Source: Clostridia bacterium (lineage in GTDB: Bacteria > Bacillota > Clostridia > Peptostreptococcales > Anaerovoracaceae). Taken from it: DNA of 64,000 bases. Every line of letters begins with the position of its first letter. Within the stretch, counting starts at the first letter, position 1. Location of the stretch: positions 496,001 through 560,000 of the forward strand of contig CABJAP010000001.1 of assembly GCA_902363595.1 (NCBI GenBank). Direction: 5' to 3'. Of this stretch, positions 1-8,207 are shown one piece after another. The notes under the pieces are model-generated. The model ran no database searches. It saw only the letters and a program-made list of their open reading frames with translations, and was not told the DNA's origin. Both the position numbers and the translations under genes were made by a program.

Positions 1-63
1 TTAAAGTATACAACGTAACCATCCTGAAAGAGACGCTGCCCTATTCCATAATCTATCAGTGAA

Positions 64-159
64 CAGAAAACGTTTTGCGTAGACAAACTCCGCAGACTCA
101 GGTATCGCGCAAGCGATTAAGCGTGAGTCGAGAACCTTGTCGCAGCAAAACGTTTTCTG
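64..159. repeat. Large nested inverted repeat (structured element)
   Basis: A perfect 15-bp inverted repeat (CAGAAAACGTTTTGC at 64-78, its complement at 145-159) closes a structure with further nested arms: ACAA/TTGT just inside, GACTCA (95-100) with TGAGTC (124-129), and a TCGC-GCAA-GCGA hairpin at 105-116. It begins 4 bases beyond the stop codon of the amidase gene at 163. It could be an elaborate 3' hairpin, a small structured RNA or a MITE-like element with 15-bp terminal repeats. No U-tract typical of a simple terminator follows it on the minus strand. The structure is read directly; its role is unknown. Confidence 0.6.
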
Positions 160-162
160 CCC

Positions 163-1839
163 CTATTTGGCTTTTTTCGTCGTATATCCGCTGTAATTGC
201 TGTAAATTTTCTTACCTTTTACCGTTTTATAAACCCGGACTTTATAATAATACCGTTTCTTTTTCTTCAGGTTTTTATTGGTATAGCTTCTTCGATTGCT
301 TTTCAGGGTAGCAACTTTTTTATACTTGCCCTTCTTTTTCGTGGCACGGTAGACCACGTACCGGCTGGCACCGGAAACCTTTTTCCACTTAACCGTTATC
401 TTGCGTTTGCCCGCCTTGCTGCTGACCGATGGCGTATTGGGTTTTACTTTAGCGGATTTGATACTGGAATAAGAACCATATCTGGTCCCGCTGGCCGTTT
501 TTCTAAAAGGCCGTACTTTATAGTAATAAGTCTTGCCTGTTTTCAGCTTCTTATTCTTATAGCTGAGGGTTGCTCCCCTGGTAATGGTCTTTACTTTTTT
601 ATAGGAACCTTTTTTACTGGTCGCGCGGTAAAGAACATAACCGGTAGCGCCGATGGATTTTTTCCACTTGACCGTCAGTGTATTGTAGTTGGTATTGGCG
701 ATGCTGAGACTGGACTTTGACGGCGTAATCACATCTGCGCCGCTTTTGGTCAGCCCATAATATGCGGCAATATCCGCAGCTTCCGCCTCGGCCATTCTCC
801 GCAGATTGGCATCGCTGGACAGCCACTTGGCAGCAGCCAGGTTGGTATGAAAAGAATGCTCTACGATCATTCCCTTCGTGCCCACTGCTTTAGAGCCACG
901 AAGAACGCCGTAATATTCGGTCTTTTTATCCTTGTTCAGCTTTTGCCATATTCGGTAACCATCTTTTGTTCCCATCACCGATTCAATGGTCTGGCCCAAC
1001 GAAATGGCCAAAGGATCCGTTGTGTTCCCTTTCTGCGTTATGACTAAAGGATAGTCCGCAGCTCTGGATCCGGCAGCATTAGAATGCAACGACAAGAACA
1101 GATCATAGCCGGCAGACGCTGTTCCCCGTTCATAAACGCCCAAGTCTCTGCTTTGGGAACTTCTGGTGGTGGATACCACCACATTGCTGTATTGCTCCAG
1201 CTCCTGCTTCAAATAAAGATGCAGGGGCCAGGTCATCAAGGATTCATAGTAGCTTTTGTATACCGGGCTGCGATTGACCTTTCCATAATGGCCCGCATCC
1301 AGCATGATAAACACATAGCTGCTGCTCCTTCGGAAAGATGCGCTGATTTTTATCTCATCCTTTGTCGGAGTAAAAGTGTAATCATAGGAATAGGTGGCTC
1401 CCACCTGTTGGCCGTCCACGGTAAGGGATGCAACTCCGTATCCTTTATTGGGAGTAACGGTAATATGGATCGTTGTCGCTGCGCCCTGCTCTACCGAAGT
1501 CTGATCCACCGTCACAATACCGCCGCTGGTCTGAGAGACCGTGATTTTACAGTATTTCTTTGCCGGAGGCTCCGTTGGGTCGGTAGGATCAGTCGGGTCC
1601 GTAGGGATCGTCGGATTTGTCGGATCCGCAGGCTCTGACAACGGCGCTGCTTTTTGCAGGCCGGGCATCTCCTTCGTTTCTTGCAGATCAGCTGGCTGAG
1701 AAACGGTCTCCCGGTCGCTGGCTGCGCTCTCTTTGGCTGCATCCTTCTCCGCCGCAAATACGCCGGGCGCAAAAGAAAACATCGATGCGATGAGTGTGAC
1801 ACAAATAAAGTAGCTAAAAAATCGGATTGGTCGTTTCAT
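163..1839 (-). CDS. Secreted N-acetylmuramoyl-L-alanine amidase with Fn3-like C-terminus
   Basis: Probable zinc amidase of the Amidase_3 family, cleaving the MurNAc-L-alanine bond of peptidoglycan outside the cell. The start at 1839 is chosen because AGGGAAGG lies just upstream. A signal peptide (KRP, hydrophobic core, cut near GVFA-AEKD) is followed by a Pro-Thr linker, a beta-rich bacterial repeat segment, then the catalytic domain. That domain has a DAGHYG zinc motif, the YYES glutamate, LSLHSN and the EHSFHTN catalytic region. The last ~180 residues are two lysine/tyrosine-rich fibronectin III-like repeats, probably wall- or polymer-binding. The gene lies 17 bp downstream of a paralogue on the same strand, so the pair is probably one operon. 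The function class is well supported; the substrate context (lysis, sporulation, daughter-cell separation) is not known. Confidence 0.88.
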   Translation of the reverse strand: MKRPIRFFSYFICVTLIASMFSFAPGVFAAEKDAAKESAASDRETVSQPADLQETKEMPGLQKAAPLSEPADPTNPTIPTDPTDPTDPTEPPAKKYCKITVSQTSGGIVTVDQTSVEQGAATTIHITVTPNKGYGVASLTVDGQQVGATYSYDYTFTPTKDEIKISASFRRSSSYVFIMLDAGHYGKVNRSPVYKSYYESLMTWPLHLYLKQELEQYSNVVVSTTRSSQSRDLGVYERGTASAGYDLFLSLHSNAAGSRAADYPLVITQKGNTTDPLAISLGQTIESVMGTKDGYRIWQKLNKDKKTEYYGVLRGSKAVGTKGMIVEHSFHTNLAAAKWLSSDANLRRMAEAEAADIAAYYGLTKSGADVITPSKSSLSIANTNYNTLTVKWKKSIGATGYVLYRATSKKGSYKKVKTITRGATLSYKNKKLKTGKTYYYKVRPFRKTASGTRYGSYSSIKSAKVKPNTPSVSSKAGKRKITVKWKKVSGASRYVVYRATKKKGKYKKVATLKSNRRSYTNKNLKKKKRYYYKVRVYKTVKGKKIYSNYSGYTTKKAK

Positions 1840-1856
1840 GGTTATCCTTCCCTGAA

Positions 1857-3836
1857 TCATGCTTTTTTGGTGTAGCCCTTAAGACAAATCCAGTAACCGT
1901 TGGTTTTCAGCTGACCCCATTTTCCGTCCTTGGTCTTGGCCTTCAGCTTGTAGACTCTGTTTTTCTTAGCCGTTCCCATTCTCTTGGAGCTACTGCTGTA
2001 GCTTTTTCTCATGTTCAAGCTGCTTACAGTTACTTTCACCTTCTGGGACGATTTTACCACTTTTGTCTTGGATTTGGAAGAGGATGAGCTGCTTTTAACG
2101 ACTTTTGTATACCCTTTCAAGCAAATCCAATAGCCGTTGCTCTTGATCTGTCCCCATTTGCCGTCCTTAGTCTTAGCCTTCAACTGGTATACTTTATTTT
2201 TCTTAGCGGTTCCCATTTTTTTAGAACTGCTGCTGTAGCTCTTTCTCATGTTCAAGCTGCTGACCGTCACCTTGACTTTCTGGGACGATTTTACTGTTTT
2301 GGCAGCAGGTTTCTTTGACGAGGAACTGCTGCTGGAAGAGCTGGTTACAACTTTTGTATAACCTTTCAGATAAATCCAGTAGCCGTTGGTCTTTAACTGT
2401 CCCCAAAGCCCGTCTTTGGTCTTGGCCTTCAGTTGGTATACGGTATTCTTTTTGGCTTTACCCATGGATTTGGAACTGCTGCTGTAACTCTTTCTCATGT
2501 TCAGGCTGCTGACCGTCACCTTGACTTTCTGGCTGCTGCTTACAACTTTCGAGGAAGAAGAGCCGGAGCTTGTGTCCGGAGCTGGCGCCGGTGCCGGATT
2601 TGGATCGGAATTTCCTGCTGAAGAACCGCTTCCCTCTGTAATTCCATAATAATCCGCGATCACCTTCGCTTCTGCTTCAGCCATCTTTTTCAAGTTTGTA
2701 TTGCTGGACAGCCACTTTGTAGCGGTCAGATTCGTATGGAAAGAATGTTCCAGGATCATGCCTTTTGTTCCTACAGACTTGGATCCTCTGAGAACGCCGT
2801 AATACTCGGTCTTGCCATCGCTGTTGAGCTTCTGCCAGACTTTATATCCCTGCTTTGTATTCATCGTATCTTCGATCGTCTTGCCCAGATTTTTCGCCAG
2901 CTTGTCCCCTGTATTTCCCTTTTGGGTAATGATCAGCGGATAGTCGGTAGTCTTTGAAGAACTGGAATTGGAATGAAGCGACAGGAATAAGTCGTATCCT
3001 TTGGCCGCCGTTCCACGATCATAAACGTTCATATCTTTTGCCTGGCTGGCGCGGGTTACGCCTACTGTAAAACCGCCGTAGTCCTCCAGTGCGGCCTTCA
3101 GATAATTGTGCAGCGCCCAGCTCATGTTGGATTCATAGTAGCTGGTATAGACCGGGCTTCTGTTGTATTTTCCATAATGGCCCGCATCCAGCATGATCTT
3201 TACTTTCTCAGAAAAGATCGCTTTTACGGTATGGGCCTCTTTAATATGTTCAAGGGTATATGTAGATTTGGCACCCACCGATTTTCCATCGACCTGCAGA
3301 TCAGAAAGATAGTATCCGCTCTTGGGCGAGGACGTGATGGTCATGGAATCGTTTTCTGTCACTGTTTTCCCTGCCGTGATCGTTCCTTTTGATGCGGAAT
3401 TCACAGAAGTGGTGATTGAGTATTGTGCCAGTTCGGCAAAATCGGCCGTAACTTCCGTATCTGCTTCCGGTTTGAAGGTCCCGGTTGTCACTCCGTATGG
3501 ATCTGCGACAGTGACGCTTTGTCCGCCGATGGCAATGCCGATGGTCTTATAACCTTCCGCCGGCTTTACTGTGTAAGTAACGTCCTTTCCGCTTTCCGCA
3601 GTCTGAGGATCGACCGTCACCGTACCGCCTTCAGCTGGCTGCGCTTTTGCTGTAATGGCAAAGGTTGTGACCGTAGCTGCGACCGGATCGGTTTCCTGAG
3701 TCGGCTGGGTCTGCTGCGTTGGCTGAGCAGGCTGGGTTTCGCCTTCTTCAGCAAAAACACCCGGGGCGAAAGCAAAGACAGACAGTGCCATAGATGCAGC
3801 TATAAACGTGCTTAATACTCTGTTCCTAATCTTCAT
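1857..3836 (-). CDS. Secreted N-acetylmuramoyl-L-alanine amidase with three SH3-like repeats
   Basis: Paralogue of the next gene, with the same order: signal peptide ending near GVFAEEG, Gln/Thr/Pro-rich linker, two beta-rich bacterial repeat segments, then an Amidase_3 domain with DAGHYG, the YYES glutamate, LSLHSN and LEHSFHTN. The C-terminus differs. After a Pro/Ala and Ser-rich linker come three near-identical ~65-residue SH3b-like repeats, each with LNMRKSYSSSSK, YQLKAKTKDG-type and GYWI-LKGYTK segments, which are expected to bind cell wall. The start at 3836 has AAGAGGT upstream; a longer reading frame to 3887 has no ribosome site there. It is likely transcribed first, with the 163-1839 gene following. 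Peptidoglycan amidase activity is inferred from the intact zinc and catalytic motifs. Confidence 0.9.
   Translation of the reverse strand: MKIRNRVLSTFIAASMALSVFAFAPGVFAEEGETQPAQPTQQTQPTQETDPVAATVTTFAITAKAQPAEGGTVTVDPQTAESGKDVTYTVKPAEGYKTIGIAIGGQSVTVADPYGVTTGTFKPEADTEVTADFAELAQYSITTSVNSASKGTITAGKTVTENDSMTITSSPKSGYYLSDLQVDGKSVGAKSTYTLEHIKEAHTVKAIFSEKVKIMLDAGHYGKYNRSPVYTSYYESNMSWALHNYLKAALEDYGGFTVGVTRASQAKDMNVYDRGTAAKGYDLFLSLHSNSSSSKTTDYPLIITQKGNTGDKLAKNLGKTIEDTMNTKQGYKVWQKLNSDGKTEYYGVLRGSKSVGTKGMILEHSFHTNLTATKWLSSNTNLKKMAEAEAKVIADYYGITEGSGSSAGNSDPNPAPAPAPDTSSGSSSSKVVSSSQKVKVTVSSLNMRKSYSSSSKSMGKAKKNTVYQLKAKTKDGLWGQLKTNGYWIYLKGYTKVVTSSSSSSSSSKKPAAKTVKSSQKVKVTVSSLNMRKSYSSSSKKMGTAKKNKVYQLKAKTKDGKWGQIKSNGYWICLKGYTKVVKSSSSSSKSKTKVVKSSQKVKVTVSSLNMRKSYSSSSKRMGTAKKNRVYKLKAKTKDGKWGQLKTNGYWICLKGYTKKA
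1860..2590 (-). repeat. Three tandem ~245-bp repeats encoding SH3-like modules
   Basis: Units starting near 1864, 2104 and 2354 repeat the same coding sequence at high nucleotide identity. They differ mainly in serine-run linker length and synonymous changes. This is internal amplification inside the amidase gene and a likely site of copy-number change by recombination. Confidence 0.8.
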
Positions 3837-4204
3837 TATGTTTACCTCTTGATAAATAATATTTCCTATATTTCTATATAATAACAAATTTATTATATAA
3901 TGAAACGCTTAGAATTTCAAGCTTTTCATAGAAAGAAAGCCTCTGTCTTGCCGCAAAATCAGTCAAAATCCACCTTTTCCCGTAATATGTTATGTAAACT
4001 AACTAGATGTAGTATCGCCCCTGTTTTTCCGCCGTAGATTTTGGGCGCAGCGATCATGTCAATGGACAGTATTTCCGCGGCAATATAAAGCAAAGCGCCT
4101 CGCCAGCGGCAGGTTCCGGGTGTTCCGGCAGGGGCTCCTGGGTCTTTTTCGGCAAAGAAAAAGAGGATAGTATACTATCCTCTCGTCATTACCAATATTT
4201 TCAA
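3837..4204. other. Intergenic region, 368 bp
   Basis: This holds the AT-rich upstream region of the amidase pair (about 3837-3900) and, at its other end, the rpmF terminator. The middle (about 3950-4150) has no convincing reading frame. A 66-codon minus frame at 4059-4259 runs antisense-like through rpmF's end and has no ribosome site. Confidence 0.5.
4150..4183 (-). terminator. Intrinsic terminator after rpmF
   Basis: A perfect palindrome at 4162-4183 (AGAGGATAGTA and its complement) is followed on the minus strand by TTTTTCTTT. It begins 22 bases past the rpmF stop. Confidence 0.85.
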
Positions 4205-4387
4205 TTAAGCTTCGGAAGCTACGACTTCCTTGCCGTTGTAGTAATTGCAATTTGGGCAAACTCTATGTGGAAGCTTAGGCTCGTGACACTGCGGACAAAT
4301 TGAAAGTCCAGGTGCTGTCATCTTCATATTTGGTGATCTTCTCTTATCTCTTCTTGCTTTCGAAGTTTTCCTCTTAGGTACTGCCAT
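4205..4387 (-). CDS. rpmF: 50S ribosomal protein L32
   Basis: The 60-residue large-subunit protein L32. It begins with the family hallmark [18 protein letters not shown] and carries two zinc-binding CxxC pairs, CPQC near residue 31 and CPNC near residue 44. A strong AAAGGAGGTG lies 8 bases before the ATG. In most Firmicutes a DUF177 (YceD/YlbN) gene directly precedes rpmF. Here ackA precedes it, separated by 141 bp containing a consensus promoter, so DUF177 is absent from its usual place. A strong terminator follows. Confidence 0.97.
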   Translation of the reverse strand: MAVPKRKTSKARRDKRRSPNMKMTAPGLSICPQCHEPKLPHRVCPNCNYYNGKEVVASEA

Positions 4388-4441
4388 TTTCTACACCTCC
4401 TTTTTGCTCATTTGTGTGTAAAATCGTTTTACAACTTCTCA

Positions 4442-4470
4442 ATTATATAGTCAGTTGGACAAATTGTCAA
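4442..4470 (-). promoter_or_regulatory. Consensus sigma-A promoter of rpmF
   Basis: On the minus strand TTGACA (4465-4470), a 17-bp spacer and TATAAT (4442-4447) match the housekeeping consensus exactly. They lie about 55 bp before the rpmF start, so rpmF need not depend on ackA transcription. Confidence 0.85.
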
Positions 4471-4528
4471 CCAAATATTTGCAAAGAGCGGAAATTCCAG
4501 CATGGGATTTTATCCTGTACCGGCTCGA

Positions 4529-5731
4529 TTAAATGTTTACTTTGCAAAGTCTGTAGGTATCTCTGGCAATCATCAGCTCTTCGTTGGTCGGGATCAGAAT
4601 GATCTTAACTTTGGAATCGTCTCTGGAAATGATCATTTCCTTGCCTCTTACTTTGTTCTTTACCAGGTCCAGCTTAATGCCCAGGTTGCCCATGTCGTTG
4701 CAGATGATATCTCTCATAGAAATGTCGTTTTCACCGACGCCGGCTGTAAATACGATGGCATCCACGCCGTTCATTTCTGCAATGTATGCGCCGATATAGG
4801 ATCTTACTTTGTGCGCGAATACTTTGATGGCCAGCAGAGCTCTTTCATTTCCTTCCGCTGCCGCAGCTTCCAGGTCTCTGAAATCGCTGGATACACCGGA
4901 AATTCCCAGCACGCCGGATTTCTTGTTGAGGATTTCATTGGCTTCACCCTGGGCCAAGCCTTCTTTTTCTCGAATGTAAGTAACGATGGCCGGGTCGATG
5001 TCTCCGCATCTTGTGCCCATTACCAGTCCTTCCAGCGGCGTAAAGCCCATGGAAGTGTCCATGCAGACACCGCGCTTGATGGCGGATACGGAAGCTCCGT
5101 TGCCCAGGTGGCAAGTGATAATCTTAAGGTCGTTGATGTTTACATTGAGGATATCGGAAGCTCTTTCTGCTACATACTTATGGCTCGTTCCGTGGAAACC
5201 GTATCTTCTGATTCCGTATTTTTCATAATATTCATATGGGATCGCATAAATATAGGATTCTGGAGGCATTGTCTGATGGAACGCGGTATCAAATACGGCA
5301 ACCATCGGAGTATCCGGCATTAGTTCGCGGCAAGCAGCGATTCCCAGCAAATTAGGCGGGTTGTGCAGCGGTGCTAAGTCTACGCATTCTTCCAAAGCTG
5401 CGAGAACAGAGTCATCAATTACAACCGATTCTGCGTATTTTTCTCCAGCGTGTACGACACGGTGGCCGACCGCTCCGATTTCAGACATATCTTTTACCAC
5501 GCCATGATCTTCATCGATAATCGCATCCAACACGTGGCCGATTGCGTCTCTATGGTTTTCCATCGGAGTAACCAATTTAAATTTATCCATGCCGATCTTT
5601 TCATGGGTGATGACAGAACCTTCCATACCGATTCTTTCTACGAGTCCTTTTGCTTGCAATATTTCGTTCGTCATATCAAGTACCTGGTATTTCAGTGAAG
5701 AACTACCGCAGTTGATAACTAATACTTTCAT
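4529..5731 (-). CDS. ackA: Acetate kinase
   Basis: Acetate kinase interconverts acetyl phosphate + ADP and acetate + ATP. It is the ATP-forming step of acetogenic fermentation in the cytoplasm. The 400-residue protein is full length. It has the N-terminal [16 protein letters not shown] phosphate-binding motif, the second signature around [10 protein letters not shown] (near residue 175), THLGNG-type CHLGNGAS, and the C-terminal FTAGVGEN segment. GGAGG lies 8 bases before the ATG. No pta (phosphotransacetylase) gene is adjacent, which is unusual but not rare. The upstream neighbour is tmcAL, an acetate-using tRNA enzyme. The promoter overlaps the tmcAL stop and carries a dyad in its spacer. 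Confidence 0.97.
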   Translation of the reverse strand: MKVLVINCGSSSLKYQVLDMTNEILQAKGLVERIGMEGSVITHEKIGMDKFKLVTPMENHRDAIGHVLDAIIDEDHGVVKDMSEIGAVGHRVVHAGEKYAESVVIDDSVLAALEECVDLAPLHNPPNLLGIAACRELMPDTPMVAVFDTAFHQTMPPESYIYAIPYEYYEKYGIRRYGFHGTSHKYVAERASDILNVNINDLKIITCHLGNGASVSAIKRGVCMDTSMGFTPLEGLVMGTRCGDIDPAIVTYIREKEGLAQGEANEILNKKSGVLGISGVSSDFRDLEAAAAEGNERALLAIKVFAHKVRSYIGAYIAEMNGVDAIVFTAGVGENDISMRDIICNDMGNLGIKLDLVKNKVRGKEMIISRDDSKVKIILIPTNEELMIARDTYRLCKVNI

Positions 5732-5775
5732 TCAATTTTCCTCCATCTTGTGATTTAATAAAAACAACATTTTAT

Positions 5776-5804
5776 ATTATAATCCCATTGTCTGGGATTT
5801 TCAA
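5776..5804 (-). promoter_or_regulatory. ackA promoter with a dyad in the spacer
   Basis: TTGAAA (5799-5804) and TATAAT (5776-5781) are 17 bp apart on the minus strand. The spacer is itself an inverted repeat (AATCCCA at 5781-5787, TGGGATT at 5793-5799). A protein bound there would sit between -35 and -10, so regulation of ackA is plausible. The -35 overlaps the tmcAL stop codon. Confidence 0.65.
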
Positions 5805-6979
5805 GCAAATTGTATGCTATTTGAACTTTCTATATACGGATGTCGCACATAGTCGCAGTTTTTATATAAATTGGCTCCTGTCAAGAGATTGTATATGTCG
5901 GAAGCCAGGATATCTTTCTCTAAAAGATCTGGCAGAGGCTGGATTTTGTTCAGGTTGGTGATCAATGGAATTTGGGCCGTCTTTTTCAGTTGCCGCAGCA
6001 GTTTTGTTCCTCCGGGTCCCGCTGCCAAAACTCTGGCGTAAAATTGTTCCTCAAAGTAAGTAAGCCCCATCAGGTTCTGACAGAGTATTCTGCTGATCCT
6101 GGTTTTAGGATAACGTTTGGATCCGATTTGCCCGATCAAGCTTTCCAAATCCTCTGCTCTGCGGATTTGCCCTTTGATCCGGTTTTCCAGGCCTTCTCCT
6201 ACCGAAAAAATTCGCGATAATTCTTCACAGGACCGGTTGAGTACTGCTGAGCGGACCAGGTCAAAATAGCCCTTCACGGGCGGCGCTTTCCGCAATGCCT
6301 GGAAGGTTTCCTTTGGAACGCAGAGCTCAATCTGTTCCTGGGACAGGTGGCTGCGAATGGCTGTAGCGCTTGCAATATCACCTTTTAGCTCGGTATCAAA
6401 ATAGCCGCTCCCCTTTCGGTTTACCATAATACATTTTATGGAGCTGTTACATAATTTTAACTGTTTTAAGTATTCCAGCGCCAAAATATTATTGGGCGTC
6501 AGGGTGAGCTGTGCCAGCCGCGTGCCCATGGTTTCCGCCACGGCAGCCTCCCTTGAGCGGGCATAGGAATGTCCTTCATCCAGATTTTGTTTCATCAATG
6601 CGCGGAACCTGTCCGATTCTTTTGCTAAACAGGAAGCCGCTTGTTCCAATTGGGCAAGACTCCCCTTTTCTGCGCCAAAGCCTAAATGGGTTACGCAGCC
6701 CAGCCCCGATAGAATGCCGATACCGCCTCTGGCAAAATATTCGGCGCTGTTCACCCCATAGGCAAATGGCAGCTCCAATACTAAATCTGCACCGCAGTTT
6801 ATTGCGATCCTGCTTCTTGTCCACTTGTCCATAATCGCAGGCTCGCCCCTCTGAGTAAAATTTCCGCTCATTACTACAACCACAAAATCGGCCTCAGACA
6901 TTTGCCTGCATTGCTGCAAGTGGTAAAGATGGCCGTTGTGGAAAGGATTGTATTCTGCTATAATTCCTAACACATTCAT
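5801..6979 (-). CDS. tmcAL: tRNA(Met) cytidine acetate ligase TmcAL (YlbM)
   Basis: TmcAL activates acetate with ATP and transfers the acetyl group to the wobble cytidine (C34) of elongator tRNA-Met, making N4-acetylcytidine and so preventing misreading of Ile codons. The 392-residue protein has the nucleotidyltransferase-like N-terminus GIIAEYNPFHNGH with the HxGH-type motif, SGNFTQRGEPAI, and the conserved LELPFAYGVNSAEYFA segment. The start at 6979 fits the family N-terminus; it follows the ylbJ stop by 7 bases with only a weak ribosome site, so coupled translation is likely. A farther start at 7018 would add residues the family lacks. Confidence 0.93.
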   Translation of the reverse strand: MNVLGIIAEYNPFHNGHLYHLQQCRQMSEADFVVVVMSGNFTQRGEPAIMDKWTRSRIAINCGADLVLELPFAYGVNSAEYFARGGIGILSGLGCVTHLGFGAEKGSLAQLEQAASCLAKESDRFRALMKQNLDEGHSYARSREAAVAETMGTRLAQLTLTPNNILALEYLKQLKLCNSSIKCIMVNRKGSGYFDTELKGDIASATAIRSHLSQEQIELCVPKETFQALRKAPPVKGYFDLVRSAVLNRSCEELSRIFSVGEGLENRIKGQIRRAEDLESLIGQIGSKRYPKTRISRILCQNLMGLTYFEEQFYARVLAAGPGGTKLLRQLKKTAQIPLITNLNKIQPLPDLLEKDILASDIYNLLTGANLYKNCDYVRHPYIESSNSIQFA

Positions 6980-6986
6980 GTATGTA

Positions 6987-7910
6987 TCATAACATACACC
7001 CGCAGAGAAGCAAAGCAATTATTCCTGCTAAAACCGCATGTGTCAGCTTGGTAAGTATAAAATAAGGCATACTAACTCCAGCTCCGGAAAGCATGCTCAT
7101 GGATTGACCAATAATGGAAAGGCCTCCCCAGGAAAGCACCACAGTGCAGAGAACACCTTTAAGGCCCATGGATAAATTGATGCATTCCGACAGAGCGCCG
7201 CACCCCACTGTCATTTCAAAAAATCCTTTTGCCAGCGCTTTCAGCGGCGGATATCCGATCCAGCTGAATAGTCCGCCCATGTGCATCAAATCAGTCAGGA
7301 ACATGAATAAGACGATATATGCCAGAATAATCGCCAGGGACTTGAAGGCAGACAGAATTGCATCTGTAAAAAGCTCCAGCAGTCCCTGCTGCCTTCTTCT
7401 CACCGGGGTCGCACTGGCCCGTTCTTTGTTACTGCGAAAAAAGAACGAATAAATTATACCGTTTAAAACAGCTCCCAGGTAATGGGAAACAGCAATAAGC
7501 ACACCTGCCGCTGTTGAGCCCAGCATGCCAATGCCCACTGCACCGACCATAAACGTGGGTCCTGAAGTGCTGCAAAAACTGATCAGCCGTTTTGCTTCGG
7601 TCTTTGAAATTGTATTGTCCTTGCGCATATCTCCTATAATTTTAGCTCCCATCGGGTATCCTGAAAGGACGCTCATAGCAAAAGGAAAGAGACTGGGGCG
7701 GATGACTTTCACTGCTCCCATGTAATTTAAAAAATTCGCGCAAATAAAAAATGGAAGCAGCGCAGGAAGCACACTCTGAACCCATAAGTAGATTCCTTTC
7801 TGTGCGGAATAGATGGCTATAGAAGGAAATATAACCATAAAGGCACAGCAAATCGCCGCCATAAGTCCAGCAATCATATAGTTTCGTTTTCGGCTCATAA
7901 AAATATTCAT
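6987..7910 (-). CDS. ylbJ: Sporulation integral membrane protein YlbJ
   Basis: A 307-residue membrane protein of the nucleoside-recognition (Gate) family, needed in Bacillus for spore cortex formation under sigma-E. Several hydrophobic segments are visible. The central LSGYPMGAKIIGDM and FCSTSGPTFMVGAVG motifs are typical of YlbJ. The start at 7910 is preferred: GGAAG lies 13 bases upstream and the frame extension to a TTG at 7958 has no ribosome site. Its position between coaD/rsmD and tmcAL reproduces the B. subtilis ylbH-ylbM order. The transported or bound ligand is not known. Confidence 0.88.
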   Translation of the reverse strand: MNIFMSRKRNYMIAGLMAAICCAFMVIFPSIAIYSAQKGIYLWVQSVLPALLPFFICANFLNYMGAVKVIRPSLFPFAMSVLSGYPMGAKIIGDMRKDNTISKTEAKRLISFCSTSGPTFMVGAVGIGMLGSTAAGVLIAVSHYLGAVLNGIIYSFFFRSNKERASATPVRRRQQGLLELFTDAILSAFKSLAIILAYIVLFMFLTDLMHMGGLFSWIGYPPLKALAKGFFEMTVGCGALSECINLSMGLKGVLCTVVLSWGGLSIIGQSMSMLSGAGVSMPYFILTKLTHAVLAGIIALLLCGCML

Positions 7911-8026
7911 GGTTAAAGGTATTCTTCCAGCATCAAATATATGTCCGCTTTCTTGCAAGATGCGGCGGACTGGGAATCCGACTTGGGAAGAAAGTTGGCA
8001 GCGAAACCCCTAGATGAGAGGCTCCG

Positions 8027-8080
8027 GGAAAAAGCAAAAATATTTTTTGAATTTTATACCTTTTTCAGCGGTTGAGTACA
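8027..8080. repeat. Dispersed imperfect repeat, copy A
   Basis: The AT-rich stretch starting CGGGAAAAAGC and ending CAGCGGTTGAG resembles 58926-58976 (CGGGAAAAAAGC ... CAACGGTTGCG) and more weakly 59060-59110. About three quarters of bases match by eye over ~52 bp. Function unknown. Confidence 0.4.
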
Positions 8081-8092
8081 GGGCCACCCAGC

Positions 8093-8145
8093 AAAAACGA
8101 AAAATCCGCCATGACTCACATCTGCTGCGATGTGCATCATGGCGG
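8093..8145 (-). terminator. Intrinsic terminator of the 8208-8783 gene
   Basis: The arms CCGCCATGA (8106-8114) and TCATGGCGG (8137-8145), with an inner CACATC/GATGTG pairing, form a long hairpin. On the minus strand it is followed by ATTTTTCGTTTTT. Confidence 0.8.
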
Positions 8146-8207
8146 GCATGTTTCCCATTCTAAGTAATTGGATTTTAATTGCAGCCGGGTGCCGCTCCTT
8201 TTTGAGA

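Noticed and set aside
1084..1638. Plus-strand frame of 184 codons opposite the amidase
   Set aside because: Antisense shadow of the conserved amidase domain, low-complexity Arg/Cys-rich tail from the Pro-Thr linker.
1860..2590. Regularly spaced repeats resembling a CRISPR array
   Set aside because: The units are ~245 bp, in frame, and encode SH3-like protein modules.
4502..5323. Long plus-strand open frame opposite ackA (273 codons)
   Set aside because: It lies entirely antisense to the well-conserved acetate kinase gene, has no ribosome site and matches no family.
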